From positions 1,612,001 through 1,676,000 of the forward strand of contig NZ_CP086615.1 of the NCBI RefSeq assembly GCF_020883455.1: a stretch of 64,000 bases of DNA. Direction: 5' to 3'. The DNA is from Spiribacter halobius (GTDB taxonomy: Bacteria; Pseudomonadota; Gammaproteobacteria; Nitrococcales; Nitrococcaceae). The translations under genes and the position numbers were made by a program. The notes under the pieces are model-generated. The model was not told the origin of the DNA. It ran no database searches and saw only the letters and a list, made by a program, of their open reading frames with translations. This document shows positions 26,815-34,693 of the stretch, piece by piece; position 1 is the stretch's first letter, and each line of letters opens with the position of its first letter.

Positions 26815-28902
26815 TCAGGCGCTCTCGGCGCGGTCGCGGAGCAGCTCCAGCTGGGCGCTGAAGGGCGCTTCGCCGTCCCCGGGGGTGGCCCGGGTGTAGC
26901 TGCCGTCGCGGTTCAGCACCCAGGCCTGGGTGTTGTCGCGCAGATAGCACTCGAGATCCTCCAGCACCCGCTCCCGCAGGTCCGGCTGCAGGACGGGGAA
27001 GGCGGTCTCCACCCGGCGGAAGAAGTTGCGCTCCATCCAGTCCGCCGAGCTGCAGTAGAGCTCCGGCTCGCCGTTGTTGGCGAAGTAGAACACCCGCGTG
27101 TGCTCCAGGAAGCGCCCGACCACGGAGCGCACCCGGATGTTGTCCGAGATCCCCGGCACCCCCGGGCGCAGCGAGCACATGCCGCGTACGATGAGGTCGA
27201 TCTGCACGCCGGCCATGGCGGCCGCGTACAGGGCCTGGATGGTGCGTGCCTCCACCAGCGAGTTCACCTTGATGATCAGTCGTGCCGGGCGGCCCGCCTC
27301 GGCGTGCTCGGTCTCGCGTTTGATCTTCGCGAGCATGCCCTCGTGGAGGGTGAACGGGGACTCGAGCAGCCGCGCCAGGCGCGAGACCTTGCCGAGGCTC
27401 GTCAGCTGCAGGAACACCCGGTGGACGTCCTCGCCCATGTCCTCGTCGGCGGTGAACAGGCCGTAGTCCGTGTACAGCCGCGCGGTGCGCGAATGGTAGT
27501 TGCCGGTACCGAGGTGGACGTAATGCTGGAGGCGCCTGCCCTCACGGCGGACTACGAGGATCATCTTCGCGTGGGTCTTGTGCCCGACCACGCCGTAGAC
27601 CACGTGCGCCCCGGACTCCTGCAGGCGATTGGCGAGCTTGATGTTCGCCTCCTCGTCGAAGCGCGCCCGCAGCTCCACCACCACGGTGACCTCCTTGCCC
27701 GCGCGTGCCGCGGCCACGAGATGGTCCACCAGCACCGAGTCCGGCCCGGTGCGGTAAAGGGTCTGCTTGATGGCGAGCACGTCAGGGTCCTGCGCGGCCT
27801 GGCGCAGGAACTCGATGACCGGCGCGAAGGACTCGAACGGATGATGCAGGAGAATGTCCTGCTGGCGCATGGCCTTGAAGAGGTCGCCGCTGTGGCCGAG
27901 CTTGGAGGGCAGGCCAGGAGTGAACGCCGGGTACTTGAGATCGGGGCGGTCGACGAGGTCGTATACCGCGAGCAGGCGGTTGAGGTTGACCGGCCCATTG
28001 ACCTGGTAGAGATCCTCCTGACCGAGCTCGAACTCCTCCAGCAGGTAGTCGGCCATCCGTTCCGGGCAGTTGGCGGCGACCTCGAGTCGCACCGCATCGC
28101 CGTAGCGACGCGAGGGCAGCTCGCCCTCCATGGCCCGGAGCAGGTCGTCCACCTCCTCCTCGTCCACGTACAGATCACTGTTGCGGGTGACGCGGAACTG
28201 GTAGCAGCCGGTGGCGTTCATGCCCGGGAACAGGTCGGTCACGTGGGCATGGATGACGGAGGACAGGAAGACGAAATCGTTCGGGCCGTTGCCCTCGATC
28301 TCCTGCGGCAGACGGATCAGCCGCGGCAGGGCGCGTGGGGCCTGAACCACGGCCATGCCGCTGTTGCGGCCGAAGGCGTCCTTCCCCTCCAGCGAGACGA
28401 TGAAATTCAGGCTCTTGTTCAGCACCTGCGGGAAGGGATGCGCGGGGTCGAGGCCGAGGGGGCTGAGGATCGGCAGCAGCGAATCCTCGAAGTACTCCCG
28501 GATCCAGGCCTGCTGGGCCTGGGTCCACTCGCTGCGACGCAGGAAACGGATGCCGGCGTCGGCCAGCGCGGGAGTGAGCTCAGCGTTGAGAATGCCGTAC
28601 TGCTCGTCCACCAGGTCATGGGTGCGCTGGCTGACCTCGCGCAATACCTCCTGGGGCGTGCGATTGTCCGGCCCCGCCTGCACCGAGCCCATCTCCAGCG
28701 CCTGCTTCAGGCCCGCCACCCGGATCTCGAAGAACTCGTCCAGGTTCGAGCTCGCGATGCACAGGAACTTGAGGCGCTCCAGCAGTGGGTTGGCGGGCTC
28801 CATCGCCTGCGCCAGCACACGTCGATTGAACTCCAGCAGGCTGAGCTGTCGGTTGATGTAGAGGTCAGGGTTTTTCAGATCCGGCATGTCCATGGGAGTC
28901 AT
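26815..28902 (-). CDS. ppk: Polyphosphate kinase 1
   Basis: A 695-residue Ppk1 of standard length. The N-terminal domain starts YINRQLSLLEFNRRVLAQA; the catalytic PLD-like part has HHPFESFAPVIEF, IKQTLYRTGPDSVLV, GHKTHAKMILVVRREG (phospho-accepting His) and HLGTGNYHSRTARLYTDYG (second His). It builds polyphosphate from ATP. Three in-frame ATGs open the gene; 28902 is kept as the first. Two small palindromes sit just upstream (CACTGCCT/AGGCAGTG and GGCCGGC/GCCGGCC around 28978-29012). Confidence 0.93.
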   Translation of the reverse strand: MTPMDMPDLKNPDLYINRQLSLLEFNRRVLAQAMEPANPLLERLKFLCIASSNLDEFFEIRVAGLKQALEMGSVQAGPDNRTPQEVLREVSQRTHDLVDEQYGILNAELTPALADAGIRFLRRSEWTQAQQAWIREYFEDSLLPILSPLGLDPAHPFPQVLNKSLNFIVSLEGKDAFGRNSGMAVVQAPRALPRLIRLPQEIEGNGPNDFVFLSSVIHAHVTDLFPGMNATGCYQFRVTRNSDLYVDEEEVDDLLRAMEGELPSRRYGDAVRLEVAANCPERMADYLLEEFELGQEDLYQVNGPVNLNRLLAVYDLVDRPDLKYPAFTPGLPSKLGHSGDLFKAMRQQDILLHHPFESFAPVIEFLRQAAQDPDVLAIKQTLYRTGPDSVLVDHLVAAARAGKEVTVVVELRARFDEEANIKLANRLQESGAHVVYGVVGHKTHAKMILVVRREGRRLQHYVHLGTGNYHSRTARLYTDYGLFTADEDMGEDVHRVFLQLTSLGKVSRLARLLESPFTLHEGMLAKIKRETEHAEAGRPARLIIKVNSLVEARTIQALYAAAMAGVQIDLIVRGMCSLRPGVPGISDNIRVRSVVGRFLEHTRVFYFANNGEPELYCSSADWMERNFFRRVETAFPVLQPDLRERVLEDLECYLRDNTQAWVLNRDGSYTRATPGDGEAPFSAQLELLRDRAESA

Positions 28903-29019
28903 CCTGCGGCCGCCGCCACGGGCGGCATGAGTCTGGCGCGGAGTGTGCCGCGGGCCCGTGAACTCAAAGTGACAGCCACTGCCTCAGGCAGTGTGGGGCC
29001 GGCAAGCCGGCCAGCCCGG

Positions 29020-29048
29020 TTGAAAAGGTACTGCCACGGTCCTATTAG
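29020..29048 (+). promoter_or_regulatory. Candidate sigma-70 promoter
   Basis: TTGAAA (29020-29025), a 17-base spacer and TATTAG (29043-29048) lie 46 bases before the small ORF at 29094 and ahead of YceI. Five of six and four of six positions match consensus. Confidence 0.45.
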
Positions 29049-29093
29049 GACAGAAATCGCTGGCGAAGGGCTCCGTCGACAGAGGTACGGCGC

Positions 29094-29327
29094 ATGCGAC
29101 ATGACAATACCCACAAGAAGTTCCGCCGCTGGCCGCCACGGGTCAAGAGGCGCAGACACGAACCGGCAGAGCGGGCTCCGGATGCCGGCGCCCCCGCCCC
29201 CGCCGGACGTGAGTCCCCTGCCGACCCGCCGGAGGAGCCCCAGGGCCGCTCGCGGCCGGTGGCCGGGCGCGACGTCAAGGTGAGCTTCCGCCACCGGCGG
29301 CGAAGCGTTTCGCAGCCGGAGACCTGA
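29094..29327 (+). CDS. Possible small basic, Pro/Arg-rich protein
   Basis: A 77-residue frame beginning MRHDNTHKKFRRWPPRVKRR, with an acidic/Pro middle and a basic end. AGAGG lies eight bases ahead of the ATG and a promoter-like pair lies upstream, but there is no recognised domain, and high GC makes chance frames common. It could be a real short gene or only the leader of yceI. Confidence 0.35.
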   Translation: MRHDNTHKKFRRWPPRVKRRRHEPAERAPDAGAPAPAGRESPADPPEEPQGRSRPVAGRDVKVSFRHRRRSVSQPET

Positions 29328-29393
29328 ACCGAGGCGGCCCCTTCCGGGCCGCCGTCCTTTCCCGCATCGCCCATTCCGCCAAGGAGACATTCG

Positions 29394-29966
29394 ATGAGTC
29401 GAGTAGTGAAAGCCTTCCTCGTCGCCGGCGCTCTGCTGCCCGGGGCTGCGCTCGCGCAGCAGACCTACGAGATCGACCCGACCCATACGTACCCGAACTT
29501 CACGGTCGACCATCTCGGCTTCTCGCTCATGCACGGCCGGTTCAACGAGACCACGGGCACGATCGTGATGGATCGGGAAGGTGACGGCTCCTCCGTGTCC
29601 GTGACGATCCAGGCCGATTCCATCGATACCGGCTACGACGAGCGCGACGAGCATCTGCGCTCGGGGGATTTCTTCGACGTGGAGAACTATCCCGAGATCA
29701 CCTACGAGTCCCGCGAGGTGATCTTCCACGACGAGGACAGCGCCACCGTCCTGGGGGAGCTTACGCTGCTCGGCGAAACCCGTCCCGTCAGCCTGGCGGT
29801 CAGCGCCATCAACTGCGGCGAAAACCCCATGAGTGGCGCCGCCACCTGCGGGTTCAATGCCTACGCCACGATCAACCGCTCGGACTTCGGCATGAACTAT
29901 GCGCTTCCGGCGGTTGGCGATCAGATCAACATCCGCATCGAGGCCGAGGGCATCCTGCAGGAGTAG
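29394..29966 (+). CDS. YceI-family periplasmic lipocalin-like protein
   Basis: A 190-residue protein with a signal peptide (AGALLPGAALAQ) and the YceI fold: YEIDPTHTYPNFTVDHLGFS, MHGRFNETTGTIVMD, IDTGYDERDEHLRSGDFFDV and GFNAYATINRSDFGMNY. The family binds isoprenoid quinones or fatty-acid-like ligands in the periplasm. The mature protein is strongly acidic (DEDS, DERDE stretches), in keeping with a salt-adapted host. The ATG follows AAGGAGA. Confidence 0.9.
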   Translation: MSRVVKAFLVAGALLPGAALAQQTYEIDPTHTYPNFTVDHLGFSLMHGRFNETTGTIVMDREGDGSSVSVTIQADSIDTGYDERDEHLRSGDFFDVENYPEITYESREVIFHDEDSATVLGELTLLGETRPVSLAVSAINCGENPMSGAATCGFNAYATINRSDFGMNYALPAVGDQINIRIEAEGILQE

Positions 29967-30060
29967 GCGGCCCCGCTCCAGGCGCCGCAGGTCGGCAAGC
30001 GCGCGGCGCTCGCGGACAGCCGAGCCCCGGCGCGGCATTGTCCCATTCGCCTGCCGGTGT

Positions 30061-30335
30061 GTCGGGTCCCGCCTTGCGGCGGTTCCCGACCTTGTATGCT
30101 GCGCTTGAAGCTTTTCGAGCTTCACGAACCGGTTACCGGGGAAGCCGCGCCGACCTGGAGGCAGTCGCCGACTGACCTCGTCCGTAGAGCGGCTCCCCGC
30201 CTCATTGCCCACTTCGAGGAGTATCCGGAAGCCAGCCGTGCTGGACTTCGCATCACAAGGTCGAAGCGGCAACAACTGCGAGGTCGGGGAGCCTGGTAGC
30301 CAGTCTCTCTCAGTCACGTTCAGGAGGCCAAGAGG
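30061..30335 (+). ncRNA. Candidate bridge RNA (seekRNA) region of the IS110 element
   Basis: The non-coding left part of the element holds successive hairpins: 30061-30090 (GTCGGG/CCCGAC plus CCGCC/GGCGG), 30106-30124 (TGAAGCT/AGCTTCA, loop TTTCG) and 30158-30179 (GAGG-C-AGTC/GACT-G-CCTC with one bulged A). IS110 transposases are guided by a structured RNA made from exactly this non-coding end. RNA limits and guide loops are not determined. The rest of 29967-30335 has no gene. Confidence 0.5.
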
Positions 30336-31328
30336 ATGTGCAACGTCGGGGTCGATATCGCCGCTGCAAGCTTCGAGCTGGTCACGCGCAAGGCCGGGCG
30401 CAACAGCCCCTCGAAGCGCTTCGAGCAGACCCCGCAGGGCCATCGCCGCGCCATCGCCCACCTCCAGCGCCTCGCCCCCGAGCGCATCGTGCTCGAGGCC
30501 ACCGGCGTGTACTTCCTCGATCTCGCCCTCGCGCTGCACCAGGCGGGGCTGCCCGTGTGCGTGATCAACCCGCGCGCGTTCAAGCACTTCGCCGATCTCA
30601 AGCTCACCGGCTCGAAGACCGATCCCATCGACGCCGCGCTGCTCGCCGACTACGCCGAGTGCATGCACCCGCCCCTGTGGCAGCCCCCGCGCGAGAGCGC
30701 CCTTGCCCTGCGCGAGCTCGGCCGCCAGGTCAACCGCCTCGTCGGCGAGCGCACCCAGGCGAAGAACCGCCTCCACGCCCTCGGCGCCAAGCAGGCCACG
30801 CCGGCGCTGGTCATCGACGACGAGCGCGAGGGCATCGCCGCGCTCGATCGGCGCATCGAGCGCCTGCGCGCCGCAGCGCTGGAGCTGATTAGCGCCGATG
30901 CCACCCTCCAGGCGCAGTTCCACGCCCTCACCGCCGCCGTCGGCGTCGGCGAGGTCAGCGCCATCACGCTCATCGCCGAACTCTGCACCTTGCCCGAGCA
31001 ACTCAAGGCCAAGCAGGTCGCCCGCCACGCCGGGCTCGACGTGCGCCTCAACCAATCCGGTACCAGCGTCGCCAGACCCGGACGGCTCAGCAAGGCCGGC
31101 AATGCCTACCTGCGCGCGGCGCTGTTCATGCCGGCCATGGTCGCCATCCAGAATGATCCCTACGCCAAGGCCTTCTACGAGGCGCTCATCGCCCGCGGCA
31201 AAAAGCGCATCCAGGCCATCTGCGCGGTCATGCGCAAGTACCTCACCGGCATCTGGGCCTGCTTCAAAACACAGCAGCCCTTCGATAGCAGCCAGCTGTT
31301 CAGCAGAAACCACATGCAGAAGGCTTGA
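30336..31328 (+). CDS. IS110-family transposase (DEDD, intact)
   Basis: A 330-residue transposase. The N-terminal RuvC-like domain shows NVGVDIAAASFELV (Asp), RIVLEATGVYFLDLAL (Glu) and SKTDPIDAALLADYAE (Asp-Asp); the C-terminal Tnp domain shows VGVGEVSAITLIAEL, AGLDVRLNQSGTS and RLSKAGNAYLRAALFMPA with the catalytic-type Ser. No frameshift or stop breaks it, so the copy may be active. CAGGAGG and AGAGG precede ATG 30336. Confidence 0.92.
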   Translation: MCNVGVDIAAASFELVTRKAGRNSPSKRFEQTPQGHRRAIAHLQRLAPERIVLEATGVYFLDLALALHQAGLPVCVINPRAFKHFADLKLTGSKTDPIDAALLADYAECMHPPLWQPPRESALALRELGRQVNRLVGERTQAKNRLHALGAKQATPALVIDDEREGIAALDRRIERLRAAALELISADATLQAQFHALTAAVGVGEVSAITLIAELCTLPEQLKAKQVARHAGLDVRLNQSGTSVARPGRLSKAGNAYLRAALFMPAMVAIQNDPYAKAFYEALIARGKKRIQAICAVMRKYLTGIWACFKTQQPFDSSQLFSRNHMQKA

Positions 31329-31398
31329 CCCGGCAAGGGAGTATCTACGGCTATGGGAGCGGCACTCCCGCCGCGAATTCCCAGGATCATACCTGGCG

Positions 31399-31448
31399 CG
31401 CATATCTCACCGATCCACGCCCGCAGCCGTGAATCGATGAGATATGCG
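31399..31448. repeat. Palindromic repeat copy D (minimal version)
   Basis: Arms CGCATATCTCACCGAT (31399-31414) and ATCGATGAGATATGCG (31433-31448) pair at 15 of 16 positions. The 18-base interior (CCACGCCCGCAGCCGTGA) equals the right-hand interior of copies A and B, so this is an internal deletion form. It sits about 70 bases downstream of the IS110 transposase stop. The outer arm differs from the other copies, with a matching change on the other side. Confidence 0.7.
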
Positions 31449-31475
31449 GGGTAGGGCGGCGGCGTTCGGGGCTTG

Positions 31476-31493
31476 CCATACGCCACCGTATGG
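31476..31493. promoter_or_regulatory. Candidate TetR operator
   Basis: CCATACG-CCAC-CGTATGG is a perfect seven-base inverted repeat with a four-base centre, 15 bases before the TetR start. Position and symmetry fit autoregulation of the TetR-fadE genes. Confidence 0.5.
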
Positions 31494-31508
31494 ACTAGAT
31501 TCGATGCC

Positions 31509-32177
31509 ATGAACGAGAGCAATGCCAGGCAGTCGCTGAGCGCCGAGGACTGGGCCGACGCCGCGCTGGAGGCGATCGCCGAGTCCGGCATCAAGGGGGT
31601 GGCGGTGGAGCCGCTGGCGCGGCGCCTCGGCGTCACCAAGGGCAGCTTCTACTGGCACTTTGCCAATCGGCGGGCGCTGCTGGAGGCCGCGCTGCGGCTG
31701 TGGGAACAGCGCGAGACCGACGCCGTGCTGGCCCGCGCCGCCGAGGAGCAGGACCCGCGCAAGCGGCTTGCGCGGCTCTTCCGCGAGGCGGATGGCAGTC
31801 AGCGCGCCGGCCGCCTCTACTTGGCGCTTACCGGTGCGACGGAGAACCGCTTCGTGCAGGTGGTGGTGCGCCGGGTGATGGAGGAGCGTATCGGCTTCCT
31901 GCGCCAGTGCTACGCGGCGATGGGCCTGGATGCGAACGAAGCCCACGACCGCGCGGTGCTCGCCTACTCGGTGTTCCTCGGCACGCTGCAGATGCGCCGC
32001 GATGCACCGGACGTGGTGCCGAGCGGGGAGCACTTCCACCAGTACATGCACTTCATCGGCGAGGCCCTGATCCCCGGCTACCGGCCGGAGCTGGTCCGCC
32101 GCGAGGGCACGGGGGCCGGTGCCGTGGCGAGCGCCACGGTGAATGTCGGGACCAACACCCGAGGAGACGTGTCATGA
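31509..32177 (+). CDS. TetR-family transcriptional regulator
   Basis: A 222-residue regulator. The N-terminal helix-turn-helix is WADAALEAIAESGIKGVAVE followed by LARRLGVTKGSFYWHFANRR; the C-terminal ligand domain is unlike any specific family I know. ATG 31509 is chosen over the upstream frame opening because the DNA-binding domain then starts at the usual distance. It overlaps the acyl-CoA dehydrogenase gene by four bases, so it is very probably the acyl-CoA- or fatty-acid-responsive repressor of this beta-oxidation cluster. Confidence 0.87.
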   Translation: MNESNARQSLSAEDWADAALEAIAESGIKGVAVEPLARRLGVTKGSFYWHFANRRALLEAALRLWEQRETDAVLARAAEEQDPRKRLARLFREADGSQRAGRLYLALTGATENRFVQVVVRRVMEERIGFLRQCYAAMGLDANEAHDRAVLAYSVFLGTLQMRRDAPDVVPSGEHFHQYMHFIGEALIPGYRPELVRREGTGAGAVASATVNVGTNTRGDVS

Positions 32178-34630
32178 CGACGCTCGCAGTGATCCTGCTG
32201 CTGCTGGCCGGGGCGCTGGCGCTGGCTTTTGTCGGCGTTCCACTCATCGTCTGGACTGTGGCGCTGGCTGCCCTGGTGGCGGTTGGCGCGGCCACCGGGG
32301 TGCTGGGTAGCGTCGCAACCGCCGCGGCGGTCGTCCTGCTCGGGCCGCCGGCGCTCGTGCTCAACGTGCCGGCGCTGCGCCGGCAGCTGCTCTCGGCCCG
32401 GCTGCTCACGATCTTCCGGCGCGTGCTGCCGCCCGTGAGCCAGACCGAGCGCGAGGCGCTGGAGGCGGGCGACACCTGGTGGGAAACCGATCTCTTCCGC
32501 GGCCGGCCGGACTGGCAGCGGCTGCTGGAGACCCGGGTCACCGAGCTCTCGGCGGAGGAGCGCTCGTTCATCGACAACGAGGTGGAGACCCTGTGCGCGA
32601 TGCTGGACGAGGACCGCATCGTGCGCGAGGATCGGGACCTGAGCCCGGCGGCGTGGGACTACCTGCGCCGGGAGCGCTTCTTCAGCCTGATCATCCCCAG
32701 GCGCTACGGCGGGCGGGAGTTCTCCTCGCTCGCCCAGTCCACGGTGGTGGCCAAGATCTCTACCCGCAGCCTGTCGGCGGCGGTCACTGTCATGGTGCCG
32801 AACTCCCTCGGGCCGGGTGAGCTGCTGCTCAAGTACGGCACCGAGGCGCAGAAGGACTACTGGCTGCCGCGGCTTGCGGATGGCCGGGAGATCCCCTGCT
32901 TCGCGCTCACCGGCCCGGATGTCGGCTCCGACGCCGGCTCGATGCCGGACTACGGCGTCGTCTGCCGCGGCGAGCACGAAGGCCGCGAGGTGCTCGGGAT
33001 CCGGCTCAACTTCTCCAAGCGCTACATTACGCTGGCGCCGGTGGCGACGGTGCTGGGCCTCGCCTTCCGGCTGCACGATCCGGACCATCTGCTTGGAGAG
33101 CGCGCGGACATCGGCATCACCTGCGCGCTGATCCCGGCGGATCACCCCGGAGTGCGCATCGGCCAGCGTCACTTCCCCATGGGACTGGCCTTCATGAACG
33201 GGCCCATCGAGGGGGAGGACGTCTTCATCCCGCTGGACTGGATCATCGGCGGTCAGACCATGGCCGGCCGTGGCTGGCGCATGCTGGTGGAATGCCTGTC
33301 GGTGGGCCGGGCGATCTCCCTGCCGGCATTGGGGACGGCCGCGAGCAAGGTCGCCTACCGCATGACCGGCGCCTACGCCCGCATCCGCCGCCAGTTCAAG
33401 CTGCCCATCGGCCGCTTCGAGGGCGTACAGGAGGCCATGGCGCGTATCGGCGGTGGCACCTACACCCTCGAGGCCGCCCGCGTGCTCACGGCGAGCGCCG
33501 GCGACCTCGGCGTCCGGCCCTCGGTGGTTTCGGCCATCGCCAAGTACCACATGACCGAGCGCATGCGCGGCATCGTCAACGACGCCATGGACGTGCATGC
33601 CGGACGCGCCGTGATCTTCGGCCCGCGCAACTACCTCGGCTACGCCTACCAGGCGGTGCCGGTGGGCATCACCGTCGAGGGCGCCAACATCCTCACCCGC
33701 AGCCTGATGATCTACGGCCAGGGCGCGATCCGCTGCCATCCCTACGTCTTCGACGAGATGGAGGCGGCGCGAGCCGACGACGTCGCCGCCTTCGACCGGC
33801 TGCTGTTCAGCCATCTCGGCTACACCGTCAACCGCGGCGTGCGGGCCTTCCTCCTGGGGCTGACCGGGGCACGGCTCGCGCGCAGCCCCGCGGACGGCGA
33901 GCTCGCCGGCTACTACCGCCAGCTCGAGCGCATGAGCGCCGCCCTGGCCTTCGTGTCCGACGTGGCCATGGCGCGCCTCGGCGGCGATCTGAAGCGCCGG
34001 GAGCGGCTCTCCGCACGCCTCGGCGACGTGCTGAGCCAGCTCTATCTGGCCTCGGCGGTGCTCAAGTACCACCACGACGGTGGTCGTGACGAGGCCGAGT
34101 TGCCCTATGTGCGCTGGGCTCTGGAGCAGGCCCTGTTCGAGATCCAGCGCGCCTTCGAGGGCTTCTTCGAGAACTTCCCGGGGCGTTTCGCCGGTGGTGC
34201 GCTGCGGTGGCTGGTGTTCCCCCTCGGCCGCCCCTACCGTGCCCCCGCCGACCGCCTCGGCTCCGAGGTCGCCCGCAGCATGATGACGGCCGGCGCCGCG
34301 CGCGACCGCATCAGCGCTGACATGTACCTGGGCGACGGGCCCGAGGACGCCATCGGCCGCATGGAGGCGACCTTCGCCCTGCTGGAGCGGGTGGAGCCGG
34401 TTTACGAGCGCTTCCTGAAGGCGGCGGCCCGGGGCGAGCTGGATGGGCACACCTTCGAGGCGCGCCTGGAATCGGCGCGGGCCCAGGGCGTGCTGGGCGC
34501 CGAGGAGGCCGCACTCGTGGCCGAGTACGAGGCGCTGCGCCGCGAGGCCATCGCCACGGACGTCTTCGAGCCCTCGACCCTCAGCCCGGCGGGCGCGGGC
34601 GAGGCGCCGCGACGCGCCGACGTGGCCTGA
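32174..34630 (+). CDS. fadE: Acyl-CoA dehydrogenase
   Basis: An 818-residue protein, close to E. coli FadE (814). Residues 1-65 hold two hydrophobic spans; the dehydrogenase domain (about 90-500) shows FSLIIPRRYGGREFSS, ALTGPDVGSDAGSMPD and RRQFKLPIGRFEGVQEA; the C-terminal third is the FadE-specific DUF1974 region (GRPYRAPADRLGSEVA). It performs the first oxidation of beta-oxidation at the membrane, feeding electrons to ETF. The ATG overlaps the TetR stop, giving direct coupling to its probable regulator. Confidence 0.93.
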   Translation: MTTLAVILLLLAGALALAFVGVPLIVWTVALAALVAVGAATGVLGSVATAAAVVLLGPPALVLNVPALRRQLLSARLLTIFRRVLPPVSQTEREALEAGDTWWETDLFRGRPDWQRLLETRVTELSAEERSFIDNEVETLCAMLDEDRIVREDRDLSPAAWDYLRRERFFSLIIPRRYGGREFSSLAQSTVVAKISTRSLSAAVTVMVPNSLGPGELLLKYGTEAQKDYWLPRLADGREIPCFALTGPDVGSDAGSMPDYGVVCRGEHEGREVLGIRLNFSKRYITLAPVATVLGLAFRLHDPDHLLGERADIGITCALIPADHPGVRIGQRHFPMGLAFMNGPIEGEDVFIPLDWIIGGQTMAGRGWRMLVECLSVGRAISLPALGTAASKVAYRMTGAYARIRRQFKLPIGRFEGVQEAMARIGGGTYTLEAARVLTASAGDLGVRPSVVSAIAKYHMTERMRGIVNDAMDVHAGRAVIFGPRNYLGYAYQAVPVGITVEGANILTRSLMIYGQGAIRCHPYVFDEMEAARADDVAAFDRLLFSHLGYTVNRGVRAFLLGLTGARLARSPADGELAGYYRQLERMSAALAFVSDVAMARLGGDLKRRERLSARLGDVLSQLYLASAVLKYHHDGGRDEAELPYVRWALEQALFEIQRAFEGFFENFPGRFAGGALRWLVFPLGRPYRAPADRLGSEVARSMMTAGAARDRISADMYLGDGPEDAIGRMEATFALLERVEPVYERFLKAAARGELDGHTFEARLESARAQGVLGAEEAALVAEYEALRREAIATDVFEPSTLSPAGAGEAPRRADVA

Positions 34631-34693
34631 GGGGCGCAGGCGAGCAGCGTTTTCCGGCGCCCGCTCCGGGCGCCGGCAATGGCGGAGGAGCGC

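Larger units (their letters stand above)
30050..31394 (+). mobile_element. IS110-family insertion element (ends approximate)
   Basis: One intact transposase gene (30336-31328) is preceded by a structured non-coding stretch of about 280 bases and followed by about 65 bases. IS110 elements have no terminal inverted repeats and make little or no target duplication, so the ends cannot be fixed here. A GGGAG/CTCCC hairpin lies downstream near 31353-31367, and palindromic repeat copy D begins at 31399. Confidence 0.7.

Noticed and set aside
26761-29283. 840-codon open frame on the plus strand opposite ppk
   Set aside because: It is an antisense shadow caused by high GC at third positions; ppk on the other strand has full-length family motifs. 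The same applies to long frames opposite fadD, glcB, coxL and acnA.
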